Source: Stomoxys calcitrans
Taxonomy: Eukaryota > Arthropoda > Insecta > Diptera > Muscidae
Length of the DNA: 64,000 nt
Direction of reading: 5' to 3'
Assembly: GCF_963082655.1 (NCBI RefSeq)
Contig: NC_081552.1
Span: 194,274,098-194,338,097, forward strand
Position 1 is the first letter of the stretch. Each line of letters opens with the position of its first letter. The position numbers were made by a program, and so were the translations under genes. Shown here piece after piece: positions 31,872 through 42,911 of the stretch. Below the pieces are notes generated by a model. That model searched no databases. It saw only the letters and a program-made list of their open reading frames with translations, and was not told the DNA's origin.

Positions 31872-31944
31872 TTTTTAAGATGGCTTGCTGCTGCTCTCTG
31901 GTACGAGAATAAAGGAATCGCTTCCAAATTACGTAAATTATGGG

Positions 31945-32325
31945 TAAGAAATGCGGCTTTTGTGCGTTCAATGCCTTCAATCGGTAAATAGGGCTATATG
32001 GCACCAAAATACAAATCTGTTCGGATCTGTTCCATATTCATACTTGAGGGGTCCATACAATTCACTGTTACGGTGAAAATGGACAGTAAATGCGCATTTA
32101 CATATGTATGTTCTCACACGGGGCAAAATACGAGTTTTATGTATTCAAGAATTATTATCGGGAGATCGTTATAAAAGGCTGGTATAAGGTTGATATTTCA
32201 AGACACAAATGGGCAAACATGGCTAGATCGTATATATAACTTATTATTACGACGATCTAGTATGAATAGGAGGTAAGGTTCAAAATGTATAATTTGATGT
32301 GTTGCAAATGGAATGACAAAATTAC
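31945..32325 (+). mobile_element. Divergent HTR-B right half
   Basis: Worn units (GGGCTATATGGCACC, AATCTGTTCGGATCTG, CAATTCACTGT, TAAATGCGC), then AAACATGGCTAGATCG and TTTGATGTGTTGCAAATGGA with ATGACAAAATT, the right-end motif of family B. The terminal GGTGGGTATA is missing and a Jockey fragment starts at once. Confidence 0.6.
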
Positions 32326-34018
32326 GGAATCTTTACATTGAAGCTGAAAAATCAGGATTTACCTGAAGTCGAGTACCTTACAACTGCCCTCAACCTGTCA
32401 TTGAACACTCTAATAGTACCGACGGAATCTCTACACTGATGCTGAAGAATCTGAATCCAGCTGGAGTCGCGTAATTTACTACTGTCCTCAACCTGTCTTT
32501 GAACACTCTTATTGTACCCGATGTCTCGAAGATGAGCAGAGAGAACCCACTACTGAAGCCTGGAAAGGATCCGAGTAAGGGAGAATCGTACAGACTGATC
32601 TTCCTTCTGCCACCAGTAGGCAATACGTTTGAGTGACTACTGCTCCCGATCCCCTTTAGAGAATTTCTATTCCCCGAGCATCAGCTGGATTTCGAAGACT
32701 GCATAGCACAATAACTGCTCTACATGCCATCACCGCACATTTGCCGTGGCTTCAATCAACACAGGCCATGTGATAGGATGTGGCCATACCAAACTGTGAG
32801 GACAACGCTAATACGACCCTCCAGCTAGGCCTGAAACGCTGGGTCGCGAATTATCTCTGTGGTCGCCAGTCATTTGTGGAGTTTAGGGATAAGAAATCGA
32901 AACACCGTAGAGTGAAAAAGGGAGTTCCGCAAGGCGGGAGGGAACTCCAACACTGTTAAACCTCTACCCATTCCTCATTCCACCCGCTTCAGACGACAGT
33001 GAGATAGTATCATATGCAGACGGTAGTTCGATCATGGCATCAGGCCCACACCCATTGATGACATCTGCAATAAGTTAAACATCTACCTCAACGAACTTGC
33101 CTCTATTTTCGCTGCAAGAAATTTGAAGATATCTGACACCAAATCTTCAGCCACACTGTTCACTACATACACGCATGAGGTGCGTAGGGAGCTGAAAGTG
33201 ATGGTCGACGGAGTGACAATTTCGACCATCAAGTTTCCCAATATACTTGGTGTGACATTCGGCAACTCTTACACATTATCCTCGCATGTCGCAGCAATTT
33301 GGTGTGTTGACTAAAAAACCTTGTTGCAATTAGCCGGTCTGTGGTAAGTTATGCAGCGCCAGCGTGGTCCCGTCATCTTTGTGACACGCAGTGGAATAAT
33401 ATACAGTTCTGTCAGAATAACATCCTTCTCAGTTCTCACATGGACCACCTCCAACAAGAGACAAAGATCCTTCCCGTGCGAAGACATAACTACATGCTGT
33501 CTAAGCAATACCTTCTGGGCTGTTATCGCAGATACCGTTCAAATCGTCGGTGAGTGCCAGCGCTACAAGAGAGAACCTGTAGATCAAGCGGCGTATCAAG
33601 GCGGCCTAGACAACATTCATGCAGACACGATAGTAGATGCGGTAAATAGCTACCAGGTGAATTCCCCTCACATGGAGAACGACCGCTTTCCATTGCACCT
33701 TAGGAAAATGAACTCCCCGGCAAATTAGAGGAGTTCTGGCTTAATTACGATCGGGCAGATGCAGCCGCCTTAATTCCTACAGAGCAAGGATTGATGCCAA
33801 CTTGCAGGATGTATGTCTCAACTGTTACCAGTTAAACAGATGACGTGTGTCGTGTGGTTCGACACACCTGGTTACCTGGTTAAATGCCCAGTCAGACCCA
33901 ATCGTCTCAGACCCAGAACCCTCTGGACACAACCCATCTTAGTCGCAGAGTTCCTGCATCTGGACACTCAACAGAAGCAAGAAGACGAAAGATAGAACAC
34001 AACACACTACTACAACAC
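32326..34018 (+). pseudogene. Jockey LINE copy B: RT palm to C-terminus, decayed
   Basis: Second copy of the LINE at 14070-18105, starting within RT (ISTLKLKN-type segment). A 98-bp tandem duplication begins it (GGAATCTTTACATTGAAG at 32326 and a related copy at 32424). Then come PLLKPGKDPSKG, SYRLIF, HQLDFEDCIAQ-type frames, KKGVPQGG-like sequence near 32920, and the catalytic box as VSYADGSSIMAS near 33010, where YADD has become YADG. Thumb segments (SDTKSSATLFTTYTHEVRRE at 33123, KVMVDGVTISTIKFPNILGV) and C-terminal pieces (RRHNYMLSKQYLLGCYRRYR; RPRTLWTQPILVAEFLHLDT) follow. It ends in CTACTACAACACAACAAC. Dead gene. Confidence 0.85.
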
Positions 34019-34039
34019 AACAACCATATGTCATATATA

Positions 34040-34274
34040 TTGGGTTGCCCAAAAAGTAATTGCGGACTTTTTAAAAGAAAGTAAATGCATTTTTAATGAA
34101 ACATAGAATGAACTTTAATCAAATATACTTTTTTACACTTTTTTCTAAAGCAAGCTAAAAGTAACAGCTGATAACTGACAGAAGAAAGAATGCAATTACA
34201 GAGTCATAAGCTGTGAAAAAATTTGTCAACGCCGACTATATGAAAAATCCGCAATTATTTTTTGGGCAACCCAA
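34040..34274. mobile_element. Mariner-derived MITE, copy 1
   Basis: Ends TTGGGTTGCCCAAAAAGTAA and TTTTTTGGGCAACCCAA are inverted, flanked by TA at 34038-34039 and 34275-34276. It is 235 bp. The interior (GCAAGCTAAAAGTAACAGCT, GCCGACTATATGAAAAATCC) is shared with 36568-36804 and 38177-38413. Confidence 0.95.
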
Positions 34275-34276
34275 TA

Positions 34277-34759
34277 GATCTGACAACTGCAGTAAATTCC
34301 CAGTTATTACAATCCCATCTTTGAAAAGGGACTGTACTTTGCCTATACAGGGTGGTATTATTTTATTCGCGTTATTACCAAAAATTTTTGATAACATATG
34401 GTATTATTTTAATACCAGACGAAGAAGATTGTAAATAATTGGCGGCGTTTTATTAACATTCTTGTCGTCGCGGAAAAGGTGTGTTTGCTTTGCACATAAT
34501 TTTTTCTTATTTTGGTTCTTTAGGGTGTGGAATATTCAAGCGGCACCAATATTGGTATTAAACCAATAACGGTTTGGTACAAAACCATCAACAGTTCGGT
34601 ATTAAAACCAATACAGTTCGGTTATAAGGCTAGTACCAATGGGTACTAGTTATTTTATGTTTCATCCATACCATGAGGTATTGCTTTGTTACCATACGGT
34701 GTTGCCTTACTATCAATAACGTATGGTACTCAGAAACACATTTGGTATCAAATTTTCTC
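34277..34759. other. Unassigned sequence with GGTATTAAAACC repeats
   Basis: Between 34550 and 34640 a short motif (TTGGTATTAAACCAATA, TTCGGTATTAAAACCAATAC) recurs with inverted symmetry, and GGTATTATTTTA recurs near 34350 and 34400. This is possibly a small non-autonomous element starting near CAGGGTGGTATTATTTTATT, but I find no clear paired ends. Confidence 0.35.
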
Positions 34760-35290
34760 TGGGTGTACGCAATGGAAAAACCTGCAAACTTGTCAGACCA
34801 TCAAGGGCTACCTACCGATGACAATCATCGGCCATCTACATGAGGAGATCAATATCCTTAAAGTTTAAGGTTTTAGTGAGCTGCTCTCCAAAAAGTATCT
34901 CCTAAGCTGCCATCAGAATAATCACCCGAATAACAAATCCCCTCCTAGACATGTCAGGAGGAGTATTTGGATGTATAAGGATGCACATGACCGATCCACT
35001 CACAACTTCCACATTTAGAACGGGCTTGCAGAATATTCATCAGAATACTGTAATCAATGCGACTTCAACGTATCAGCCGAATATAGTCCTTGGTGGATCC
35101 CACCACCAATACCAGATGTTGAGGAAGACCTACCTAGAGAAACTAGAGATACTTTGGCCTAACTAAGATCCGAGTGGTCCAGCAAACTGAACTCATATAT
35201 CCCAAGGTTAGACTATACCACCCCCAATTTCTGTCATGTACGCAACAAAGTACCTACTGCATTCCTTGCTGTTTATAATACACGTCCCAA
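34760..35290 (+). pseudogene. Different Jockey-type LINE, C-terminal fragment
   Basis: Readable pieces are CQTIKGYLPMTIIGHLHEEI with NILKV, LLSKKYLLSCHQNNHP, RTGLQNIHQNTVINATSTYQ followed by PNIVLGG, LRSEWSSKLNSY and PNFCHVRNK. The pattern parallels the C-terminus of the Jockey copies at 17500-18050 and 33400-34000, but the sequence is clearly another lineage. No RT catalytic box is present. Confidence 0.7.
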
Positions 35291-35391
35291 TAAACTGTCT
35301 TCCTTTTAGGACCTCCTCTATTATTAAATCTACGGACCTCCTCCAAACGTTGAGAATCTCTTCGGTCATCTAGTTTTAATACATAGACTAG

Positions 35392-36357
35392 CTGGACAGG
35401 GCCCGCTCCGCTGCTTCTTCTTTCACTCTCTTGTTTTATCTGAGCCCTTTACTAGCACTGTCAGGCCTATAAAGTGAAGCATTTTGAAGGTGGCTATCAA
35501 GTTATTCAGGGCAACGGGTCTCGTTTAGATCCGCACTTATAAATTTTTCTTATATTGGTTATCTACATTCAAAATCATATTTCAAAGCTAGCGCATGGGA
35601 TACCACATTTTTAAGGATCCGTGTGCCCATCCTAATTTAAGGGTTATAAGGGTACTCTACTACCAAAGACCTTTTATTGCTGTCCTATTCTATCCTGATC
35701 GGCCTTCATATATTATTTTTAATTCTATTTTTTTGGTTAGCATAGGGGGAAGGGGATTGCCCTTTGACACAGGTTTTCATTTGAGTGCAATATATTCTTA
35801 GTTGTCCTACATGACAGTTTAGTGTTGTTTTTATTGGGAGGAGAGGGTCGGTCCTCCCGACGCTAAGACCCAAAAGACAATTTATTTGAGTACTTTATTG
35901 TCGCAGATACTTGGATCCTTATATAAATATTAGATTTGAACTGTACTGTCATAGACCTTCCTTTTAATTCCCATATTATCTCGATCGAACTTCACGTTCT
36001 ATTTAAGGGTATTTAGTGGGTGGACCGGTCCCGGACTCTGCCAAATGTGTATACCAGATTCGTAGTCAACTCCCAAACTCCCCCACGAACACTTACATAG
36101 AAATTTGTATACCAAGTTCGTATTCTACTCTTAAAAACCTTTCATTTGATACCCATATTGTCCCAATCGGTAAACTTGTCCGTTCGGGTGGGTTTTGGGA
36201 TGGGGCGTCCCCCAGGATATTTGGCCCCAACATTTTATACCAATTTTGTTTTTGAGGTGCCATGAGGTGGCATACATAAAAAAAATTTGAATCGGTGCAC
36301 CCATCTCCGAGATATGGCGTTTTTGAAAGTTGTGGTAAGGGGGAGAAGGGTCCCTTG
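35392..36357 (+). mobile_element. HTR-C element, copy with head
   Basis: Starts TAGCTGGACAGGGCCCGCTC with CGCTGCTTCTTCTTT, as at 62143. Worn units follow (TACTCTACTACCAAAGACC, CCCATATTGTCCCAATCGG, CTTGTCCGTTCGGGTGGG). It ends with CACCCATCTCCGAGATATGG, the inverse of 12828-12845. Open frames inside are not genes. Confidence 0.65.
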
Positions 36358-37033
36358 ACGTCTTGATCCGCTGGAGGGCGCAATTCTTATTCTATTTGGC
36401 TGAAATTTAGCACAAGTTAATCTGTGAAAAAGGCTTAAATCGGTTTATAACATCATATAATTGTAATCAAAACCGATCTTCAGATATGACTTCTTGAGCC
36501 CCTGGAAGGCGCAACTACCACTCGTTTAGGCTAGTCGTGCTTAGAATGGGCAAAATAGATTTATATATTGGGTTGCCCAAAAAGTAATTGCGGATTTTTT
36601 AAAAGAAAGTAAATGCATTTTTAATAAAACTTAGAATGAACTTTAATCAAATTTACTTTTTTTACACTTTTTTTCTAAAGCAAGCTAAAAGTAACAGCTG
36701 ATAACTGACAGAAGAAAGAATGCAATTACAGAGTCACAAGCTGTGAAAAAATTTGTCAACGCCGACTATATGAAAAATCCGCAATTACTTTTTGGGCAAC
36801 CAAATAACTTCCATCTGACTTCTTGAGCCTCTAGGGAGCACAATTATTTGGTCGAAATTTTAAACGAGGTATTTTTTATGACTTCTTAAAGTCTGTCTAA
36901 ATACGGTTCATTTGCATTTGTAGATGTATCTCCTGTATATTTGAAGAAGTCATTCATAGAACTTATTCCATATGATCCAAGGTGGAGGGTATATAAGATT
37001 CGGCCCTGGAGAACTTAACGCGCTTTTTCTTGT
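36358..37033 (-). mobile_element. HTR-A element interrupted by a MITE
   Basis: Two array units (GGAGGGCGCAATTCTTATTC, CCTGGAAGGCGCAACTACC) at 36358-36540, then the MITE at 36568-36804. The array continues (CTTCTTGAGCCTCTAGGGAG) and the left block follows (CCAAGGTGGAGGGTATATAA, TTCGGCCCTGGAGAA) ending TTTTTCTTG at 37033. The right end is missing. The MITE is therefore younger than this HTR copy. Confidence 0.85.
36568..36804. mobile_element. Mariner-derived MITE, copy 2 (nested in HTR-A)
   Basis: TTGGGTTGCCC start at 36568, GGGCAACCAAA end at 36804 (one C-to-A change), TA on both sides (36566-36567, 36805-36806). It is 237 bp. Confidence 0.95.
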
Positions 37034-38174
37034 TTTTATTACATTTCTCTCATTCATTAGGAGTATAACATTGACCCCTATATTATGTTGCATTAAAAGG
37101 TCAATGATAGCCCATTCATATAAGGGAACAAGCTACAAATTTTTATTCTTTTTATGATATTTTTATTTATATCGATAGCAAATAAAGTCTTAATTTTATG
37201 ACGCTCTGATCTACATATATATAAAATACACATTAGATAATCAGAAACATAAAAAGGAAATAATAGTTGATTTTACCAAAAATTTGTTACCAAATCAAGA
37301 TCAGATTTTTATGGGCAAGCATTTTTCAAATGACACAAATGTCGAAGTTAACACAGTCATTAGGTTGTCTCTGAAAGACAGATGATTAGACGAATGTTAG
37401 ACATTCAGACACACAACCAGACAGACAGACAGACAGACAGAGCGCTAGGCGGGTGGGTAAACATGCGAGTACTCCAAACCAACCAAAACGACCGGATAGT
37501 GTCTAAGCAGCTGGTCTACCCACCCACCTGAATTTGTATTCCATCTCTCATTAAATATTTTAATTTGTAACATTTGCCATTTGGATGACAACAACAACAA
37601 CAACAAAAACAATGATGATGATGATGATGTTGTTAATGAAGACGATTCAAATCTCCAGTCAAATCATTGATGGATTTTGTTTGCGCTCTGGGTTTGAACG
37701 TGCCACAATGTGTTGGCTGCTGTGCTGGTACAATTGTTGTAAAACTACGATTTTTTACAATTGATTGTCATCGTACACTAAATGGTCCCATCCCATTTAT
37801 GAATCATCTTTTATGTATTTTTTTTTAAAGTCATTCCATACTTGCGTGGTGTTCTTGAAATGTTCCGTTGATCTAAGTGTGGGGATAAAAAAAAATTCCA
37901 AAATTCCTCAATAAAGTTTCTATGAGCAAGTACTTGTATAATTGAGTTGATATTCGATAGCACTACGCTTGGCTGATACTTTTATTTGAAAAAAAAAAAT
38001 GGGTATTAAGAGTTGTTGGCAACTACCAAAAATATTTCTCCTTTTGGTTCAAGTCAATGGACAAAGAATCCCAACTGTAAATCACTTAAACGTTGATTCC
38101 AGAGAGCTTCTTCTCATTGTCAGCCCAGGCTATCTTTAGCAACCAGCACTAGAGTATGAAAAAAAAAAAACAAA
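37034..38174. other. No gene seen; probable host DNA with simple repeats
   Basis: Contains (GACA)n at 37419-37441, (CAA)n near 37588-37604 and (GAT)n near 37611-37629, and an A tract just before the MITE. I recognise no coding frame. Confidence 0.4.
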
Positions 38175-38176
38175 TA

Positions 38177-38413
38177 TTGGGTTGCCCAAAAAGTAATTGC
38201 GGATTTTTTAAAAGAAAGTAAATGGATTTTTAATAAAACTTAGATTGAACTTTAATCAAATATACTTTTTTTACACTTTTTTTCTAAAGCAAGCTAAAAG
38301 TTACAGCTGATAACTGACAGAAGAAAGAGTGCAATTACAGAGTCACAAGCTGTGAAAAAATTTGTCAACGCCGACTATATGAAAAATCCGCAATTACTTT
38401 TTGGGCAACTCAA
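38177..38413. mobile_element. Mariner-derived MITE, copy 3
   Basis: TTGGGTTGCCC at 38177 to GGGCAACTCAA at 38413, TA at 38175-38176 and 38414-38415, 237 bp. The next HTR-B left block begins at its right TA. Confidence 0.95.
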
Positions 38414-38415
38414 TA

Positions 38416-39675
38416 AAAAGGCGTTAAGTTCGGTGGGCCGAGCTTTGGAAACCCCCCACCTTGGGTTTATATGTAAACCACCTTTCTACATAATCCGAAA
38501 GTTGTTTTATTCCCGTCATGGCAGCTTTATCGAAATAAGATCTGATTTGGACCAAATTTGACACGGATATTGAGACACGGATAATAAGTACAAGTCATTG
38601 TTCAATTTTGAGGAACAAAATATTGGTCTTTTTGGTAGCCAAATGTAGACCAATCTGAGCCATATACGACACGAATGTCGAAAAGCCTAACATATGTCAC
38701 TGTGTCAGAATTCAGCGAAATCGGATTATAAATGTGCCTTTTATGGGGCCAAGACTTAAAATCGAGAGATCGGTCTATATGGCAGCTATATCTAAATCTA
38801 AACCGATCTGTGCCAAATTAAGAAATAATGTCCAAGGGCCTAATACAACTCAATGTACCAAATTTTGGCAAAATCGAACAATAAATGCCTTTTTTATGGG
38901 CTCATGACCTTAAATCGAGAGATCGGTCTATATGGCAGCTATATCCAAATCTAAACCGATCTGTGCCAAATTAAGAAAGAATGTCGAAAGGCCTAACGCA
39001 TCTCACTGTCCCAAATTACGGCGAAATCGGACAATAAGTGCGCCTTTTATGCGCCCATGACTTTGAATCGAGAGATCGGTCTATATGGCAGCTATATCCA
39101 AATCTGGACCGATCTAAGCCAAATTGAAGAAGAATGTCGAAGGGCCCAACACAACTCACTGTCCCAAATTTCGGGGAGATCGGATAATAAATGTGGCTTT
39201 TATGGACCCAAGACGCTAAATCGGCGGATCGGTCTATATTCCAGCTATAACCAAATCTGGACCGATCTAGACCAAATTGAAGAATAATGTTGACTGGCCT
39301 AGCACAACTCACTGTCCCAAATTTCAGCAAAATCGGATACTAAATGTGGGTTTTATGGGTCTAAGACCCTAAATCGGAGGATCGGCCTATATGGGGGCTA
39401 TATCAAGATATAGTCCGATATGGTCCATATTCGAACTTAACCTGCCTGTGGACAAAAAAAGGAACTGTGCAAAGTTTCAGCTCAATATCTCTATTTTTAA
39501 AGACTGTAGCGTGAATTAAACAGACAGACGGACGGACATGGCTAGATCATCTGAGATTTTTACGACGATCATGCGATTATAGTTTATAGAGTCGGAAATG
39601 GGTCATTCGATGTGTTGCAAACGAAATGACAAAATGAATATGGCCCCATCCTTCAGTGGTGGATATAATAAACTT
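38416..39675 (+). mobile_element. HTR-B element, 1.26 kb, both ends present
   Basis: Left block AAAAGGCGTTAAGTTCGGTG with GGCCGAGCTTTGGAAACC, then TATATGTAAACCACCTTTC, about six units, a short CAGACAGACGGACGGACATG, TTCGATGTGTTGCAAACGAA and the right end CCATCCTTCAGTGGTGGATA. The palindrome of the left block has lost one C. It is immediately adjacent to the MITE. Confidence 0.85.
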
Positions 39676-39689
39676 GTTGTCACCTATGA

Positions 39690-41608
39690 AGCAATTGACA
39701 AACAGGATCATCACGGGCTGCCTCCAGATGGCAAACTTATCTACGTACTACCTTTAATTACCTATGACAGAACATTTGTTCCACTAGCCGAATGTAGAAT
39801 AGCGTTCCAAGCGCCTCGATCTTCTGCGCTCATTCTAAAATTTCTGACACCAAGTTTCGAGGTGTCTCCCACCACTTGATCTTTCCATCGGGCTTTTAGT
39901 CATCCCGGTTTGCGTCAACCACCGTGTTTGCCTTCAAAAGACTTCTTTGCTGGAGCTTCTTCACCCATTCCGACAACATGACCTGGCCAACGCTGCCGTT
40001 GTATTTTGTAACTATGCTATCGTCGTCACACAGTTCATACGACGCCTATATTCTCCATTAACGCAAACTCGTCCATATATTTAACGAAGAATCTTTCTCT
40101 CAAATACTCCAAGCACTGCTTCAACATGCTTCAGAACCATATAACAGCACGGGAAGTATCAGTGTCTTGTATAATATATATATCTATAATATCTGTCTGT
40201 CGAGAGGTGGCCTTGTTTCTAAACTGTTTACATAGTCCAAAGTAGCATCTGTTTGCCAGTATTATTCTGCGCTTTATCTCAAAACTGGTGTCATTCGTTT
40301 CGGTTACGGCGGTGCCGAGGTAGATAAAGTAAAGCTGACTATCTCAAAATTGTGGTTCCCATTTTCTTTATCTGCTCGGTTGTACCATGAGTTTTGGGAG
40401 TAGAACCCATCCATTTCTTCTTATCTCCATTTAGTGACAGACCCATTTTCTATAACTCTCTTTCGATTCATTCAAAGGCTGCAGTTACTACTTCCGGTGA
40501 CCGACTTATGATACCGATATCGTCGGCATAGGCGAGTAGCATGTGCTCTCTTGTGATTAGTGTGCCATATCTATTCCCATCTCCATCTCGTATAATCTTC
40601 TCCAGCAGGATATTAAAGAGATCACCTGATAGGCTGCCTCCTTGTCTGAAACCTCGTTTGGTATTAAAAGGTTCGGAGAGATTCTTTCCTATTCTTACTG
40701 AGGAACGCGTATCAGCAAGTGTCATCCTGCAGAGTCTTATTAATTTTGCAGGGATACCAAACCAAATCAGACATGGCTTGAAATACCTTCGAACGTAAAA
40801 AGGTATCGAAAGCGGCTTTTTAGTCAACAAAGAGATGGTAGCTGTTGATTTGTCCTTCTCTGGTATTTTCCAGGATTTGGCGCAGTGTGAATATCTGGTC
40901 TAGGGTGGATTTATCAGGTCTTAAGCCGCATTGATAAGGCCTAATTATCTCATTGACTTTAGGTTTTAATCTTTCACAAAGGACACTCGAGAGTATCTTC
41001 AATGCCATAGAGAAAAGACTTATTCCTTAGTGGTTGGCACATGCCGTCTTGTCTCCTTTCTTGTGTACAGCACATAGTATGCTGAGGTTCAAACCATCGG
41101 GTACGCCTTCTTCTAGCCAGATTACGCAGACAAGCTGAGGCAAACGTCTTATCAGCGTGTCGCCACTTGTCTTAAATAGTTCAGCGGGTAACCCGTCGTC
41201 TCCTGCTGCCTTGTTGTTCTTCAGCCGGGTCACTGCTACATGGACCTCATTCTGACTTGGAGGTAAACATTCTATACCATCATCATTGATTGGTTCTGCG
41301 GTATCCTCTTCGCCGCCAACGTCGGACACTAGCAGTTGGGTAAAATGTTCTTTCCATATCCTCAGCATGCAATCTATAACAGTTAACAGATTTCCTTCTT
41401 TGTCTCGGCAGTAGGATGTGCCTGCACCAAAGCCATCGGTTTGATGTTTAATTTTCTGGCGGAATTTCGGGACTTCATTCTTACTCCTGTAAATTTCAAT
41501 TTGCTCATACTCACGTCTTTCCATTTCCTTTCTTCGGAATAGACGTTCCTCCTCTCTCTTTTTCTCCCGATACCTCTCCTTCACCTGGCGCGCTGCCACT
41601 GATTGCAG
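39690..41608 (-). pseudogene. RTE-like LINE (endonuclease-reverse transcriptase), lightly decayed RT
   Basis: Minus-strand RT in three long frames. 41638-41027 gives the pre-RT and finger region (ERYREKKREEERLF, LKNNKAAGDDGLPAELFKTS, WLEEGVPDGLNLSILCAVHK, KGDKTACANH). 41008-40820 gives LSSVLCERLKPKVNEIIRPY followed by QCGLRPDKSTLDQIFTLRQI. 40830-40468 gives LIRLCRMTLADTRSSVRIGK, RGFRQGGSLSGDLFNILLEK and the catalytic LAYADDIGII. Frames are separated by single stops or shifts, so the RT is the best kept LINE core here. The 3' part (40460-39690) is more worn. The endonuclease is missing; upstream it is joined to an HTR-B fragment, whose sequence supplies the first dozen residues of the longest frame. 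Confidence 0.8.
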
Positions 41609-42046
41609 GGTCGGTCCAGATTTGGATATAACTGCCATATAGACCGATTTCTCGATTTAAGGTCTTGGGTCCATAAAAAGCCTATTTATTGTCCGATATC
41701 GCCGAAATTTGGGACAGTGAGTTAAGTTAAGTCCCTCAATATACATACTATTTGAATATGGCGCAGATCGGTCGGCTTTGGGCTCATAAAACGCGCATTT
41801 ATTGTCAGATGTCGCCGAAATTTGGGACAGTGAGTTGTGTTAGACCCTTCAACATTCTTCTTCGATTTGGCTCGGATCGGTTTAGATTTGGATATAGCTG
41901 CCATATAGACCGATCTCTCGATTTAAGGTTTTGAGCCTATAAAAGGCGCATTTATTGTCCGATGTCGATGAAATTCAGGACAGTGAGTTGAATTGGGCGC
42001 TTCAACAACATTCTGCAACTTGGCGGAGATCGGTCTAGGTTTGTTA
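41609..42046 (-). mobile_element. HTR-B array fragment
   Basis: Nearly three 153-bp units (GGTCGGTCCAGATTTGGATA, GCCATATAGACCGAT, GGGACAGTGAGTT) with neither end block. Its left edge forms an in-frame junction with the RTE-like RT frame. Confidence 0.8.
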
Positions 42047-42221
42047 ATGTTAGGGGGTCAGTTTTTACTATTCTCTTGTTTCTCATAGTGATTCTCATAG
42101 TTTTCCAGAGGGCGGGCGCCCAACCGCATGGGTTTTGTGGGATCGCACATGTATCCCTCCTTGTCGGGAGCCGCTTGCTCCAAGATCCGACGCTCGCCAC
42201 CAGCCGCCCCTAACCTGGGAA

Positions 42222-42512
42222 CAGACGCTGATGTTGGCCATTGGTTATTTGAAAGCGCCAATAAATCGCCTTGTCATCTCGAGTATCATTGGCACTCAGT
42301 ATTTTATTAAGAGCCAGTGCCTCCTGACTCCTCACTGAGGCTCTCCTCTCGAAAATCGCTGACTGCCCGCGGCCGCATTTGCAGCTATTCCCCATAAAAA
42401 CGGAGCTTTCCACCATCCACGCACGGTAGCTTTCAGCTAAGGTTCCCGTGATAACGATGGACATAATTGGGAGCTCAAAGTTCCAGCCTGTGTGGTGTTC
42501 ATAGTTAGCCCG
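42222..42512 (+). repeat. Unclassified interspersed repeat E, copy 2
   Basis: Alignable with 14425-14712: ATTGGTTATTTGAAAGCGCC, TTGGCACTCAGTATTT, AAGAGCCAGTGCCTCC, CCTCACTGAGGCTCTC, and TGTGTGGTGTTCA at the end. Here it is not attached to Jockey coding sequence, which supports an independent repeat. The 175 bases before it (42047-42221) are unassigned. Confidence 0.5.
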
Positions 42513-42537
42513 TTTCAAAGCAAACCACCCTAAGGAA

Positions 42538-42852
42538 AATGTCAAGCAAATCGGGTCAATACCTAATATCGCCTTATATAGCATCTATATCAAAACATGG
42601 ACCGATTTGACCCATTTACAACCAAATCGACTTACACTAATAAAAAGTATTTGTGCAAGATTTCAAGCGGATAGCTTTACTCCTTCGAAAATTAGCATGC
42701 TTTCGACGGACACACGGACTAGATCGACTTAAAATGTAATGACGATCTAGAATATATATACTTTATGGGGTCTTAGACGTATATTTCGAGGTGTTACAAA
42801 CAAAATGACGAAATAAGTATACCCCCATCCTATGGTAGAGGGTACAAAAAAC
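42538..42852 (+). mobile_element. HTR-A right-end fragment
   Basis: Part of one unit, then CATGGACCGATTTGACCC, ATTTCAAGCGGATAGC, a much reduced CGGACACACGGAC, GACGATCTAGAATATATATA and the right end CCCCCATCCTATGGTAGAGG. Confidence 0.85.
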
Positions 42853-42911
42853 TGTAATTATTTCATTGAATTTGATCGGAAAACGTCAAATGTGGCCTAC
42901 TTCGGACATCT

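Noticed and set aside
30200..31880. CRISPR-like array
   Set aside because: The 153-bp units are contiguous, with no unique spacers, in a eukaryotic transposon.
34300..34760. A small transposon bounded by CAGGGTGGTATT
   Set aside because: No convincing inverted partner or target duplication could be found by eye.
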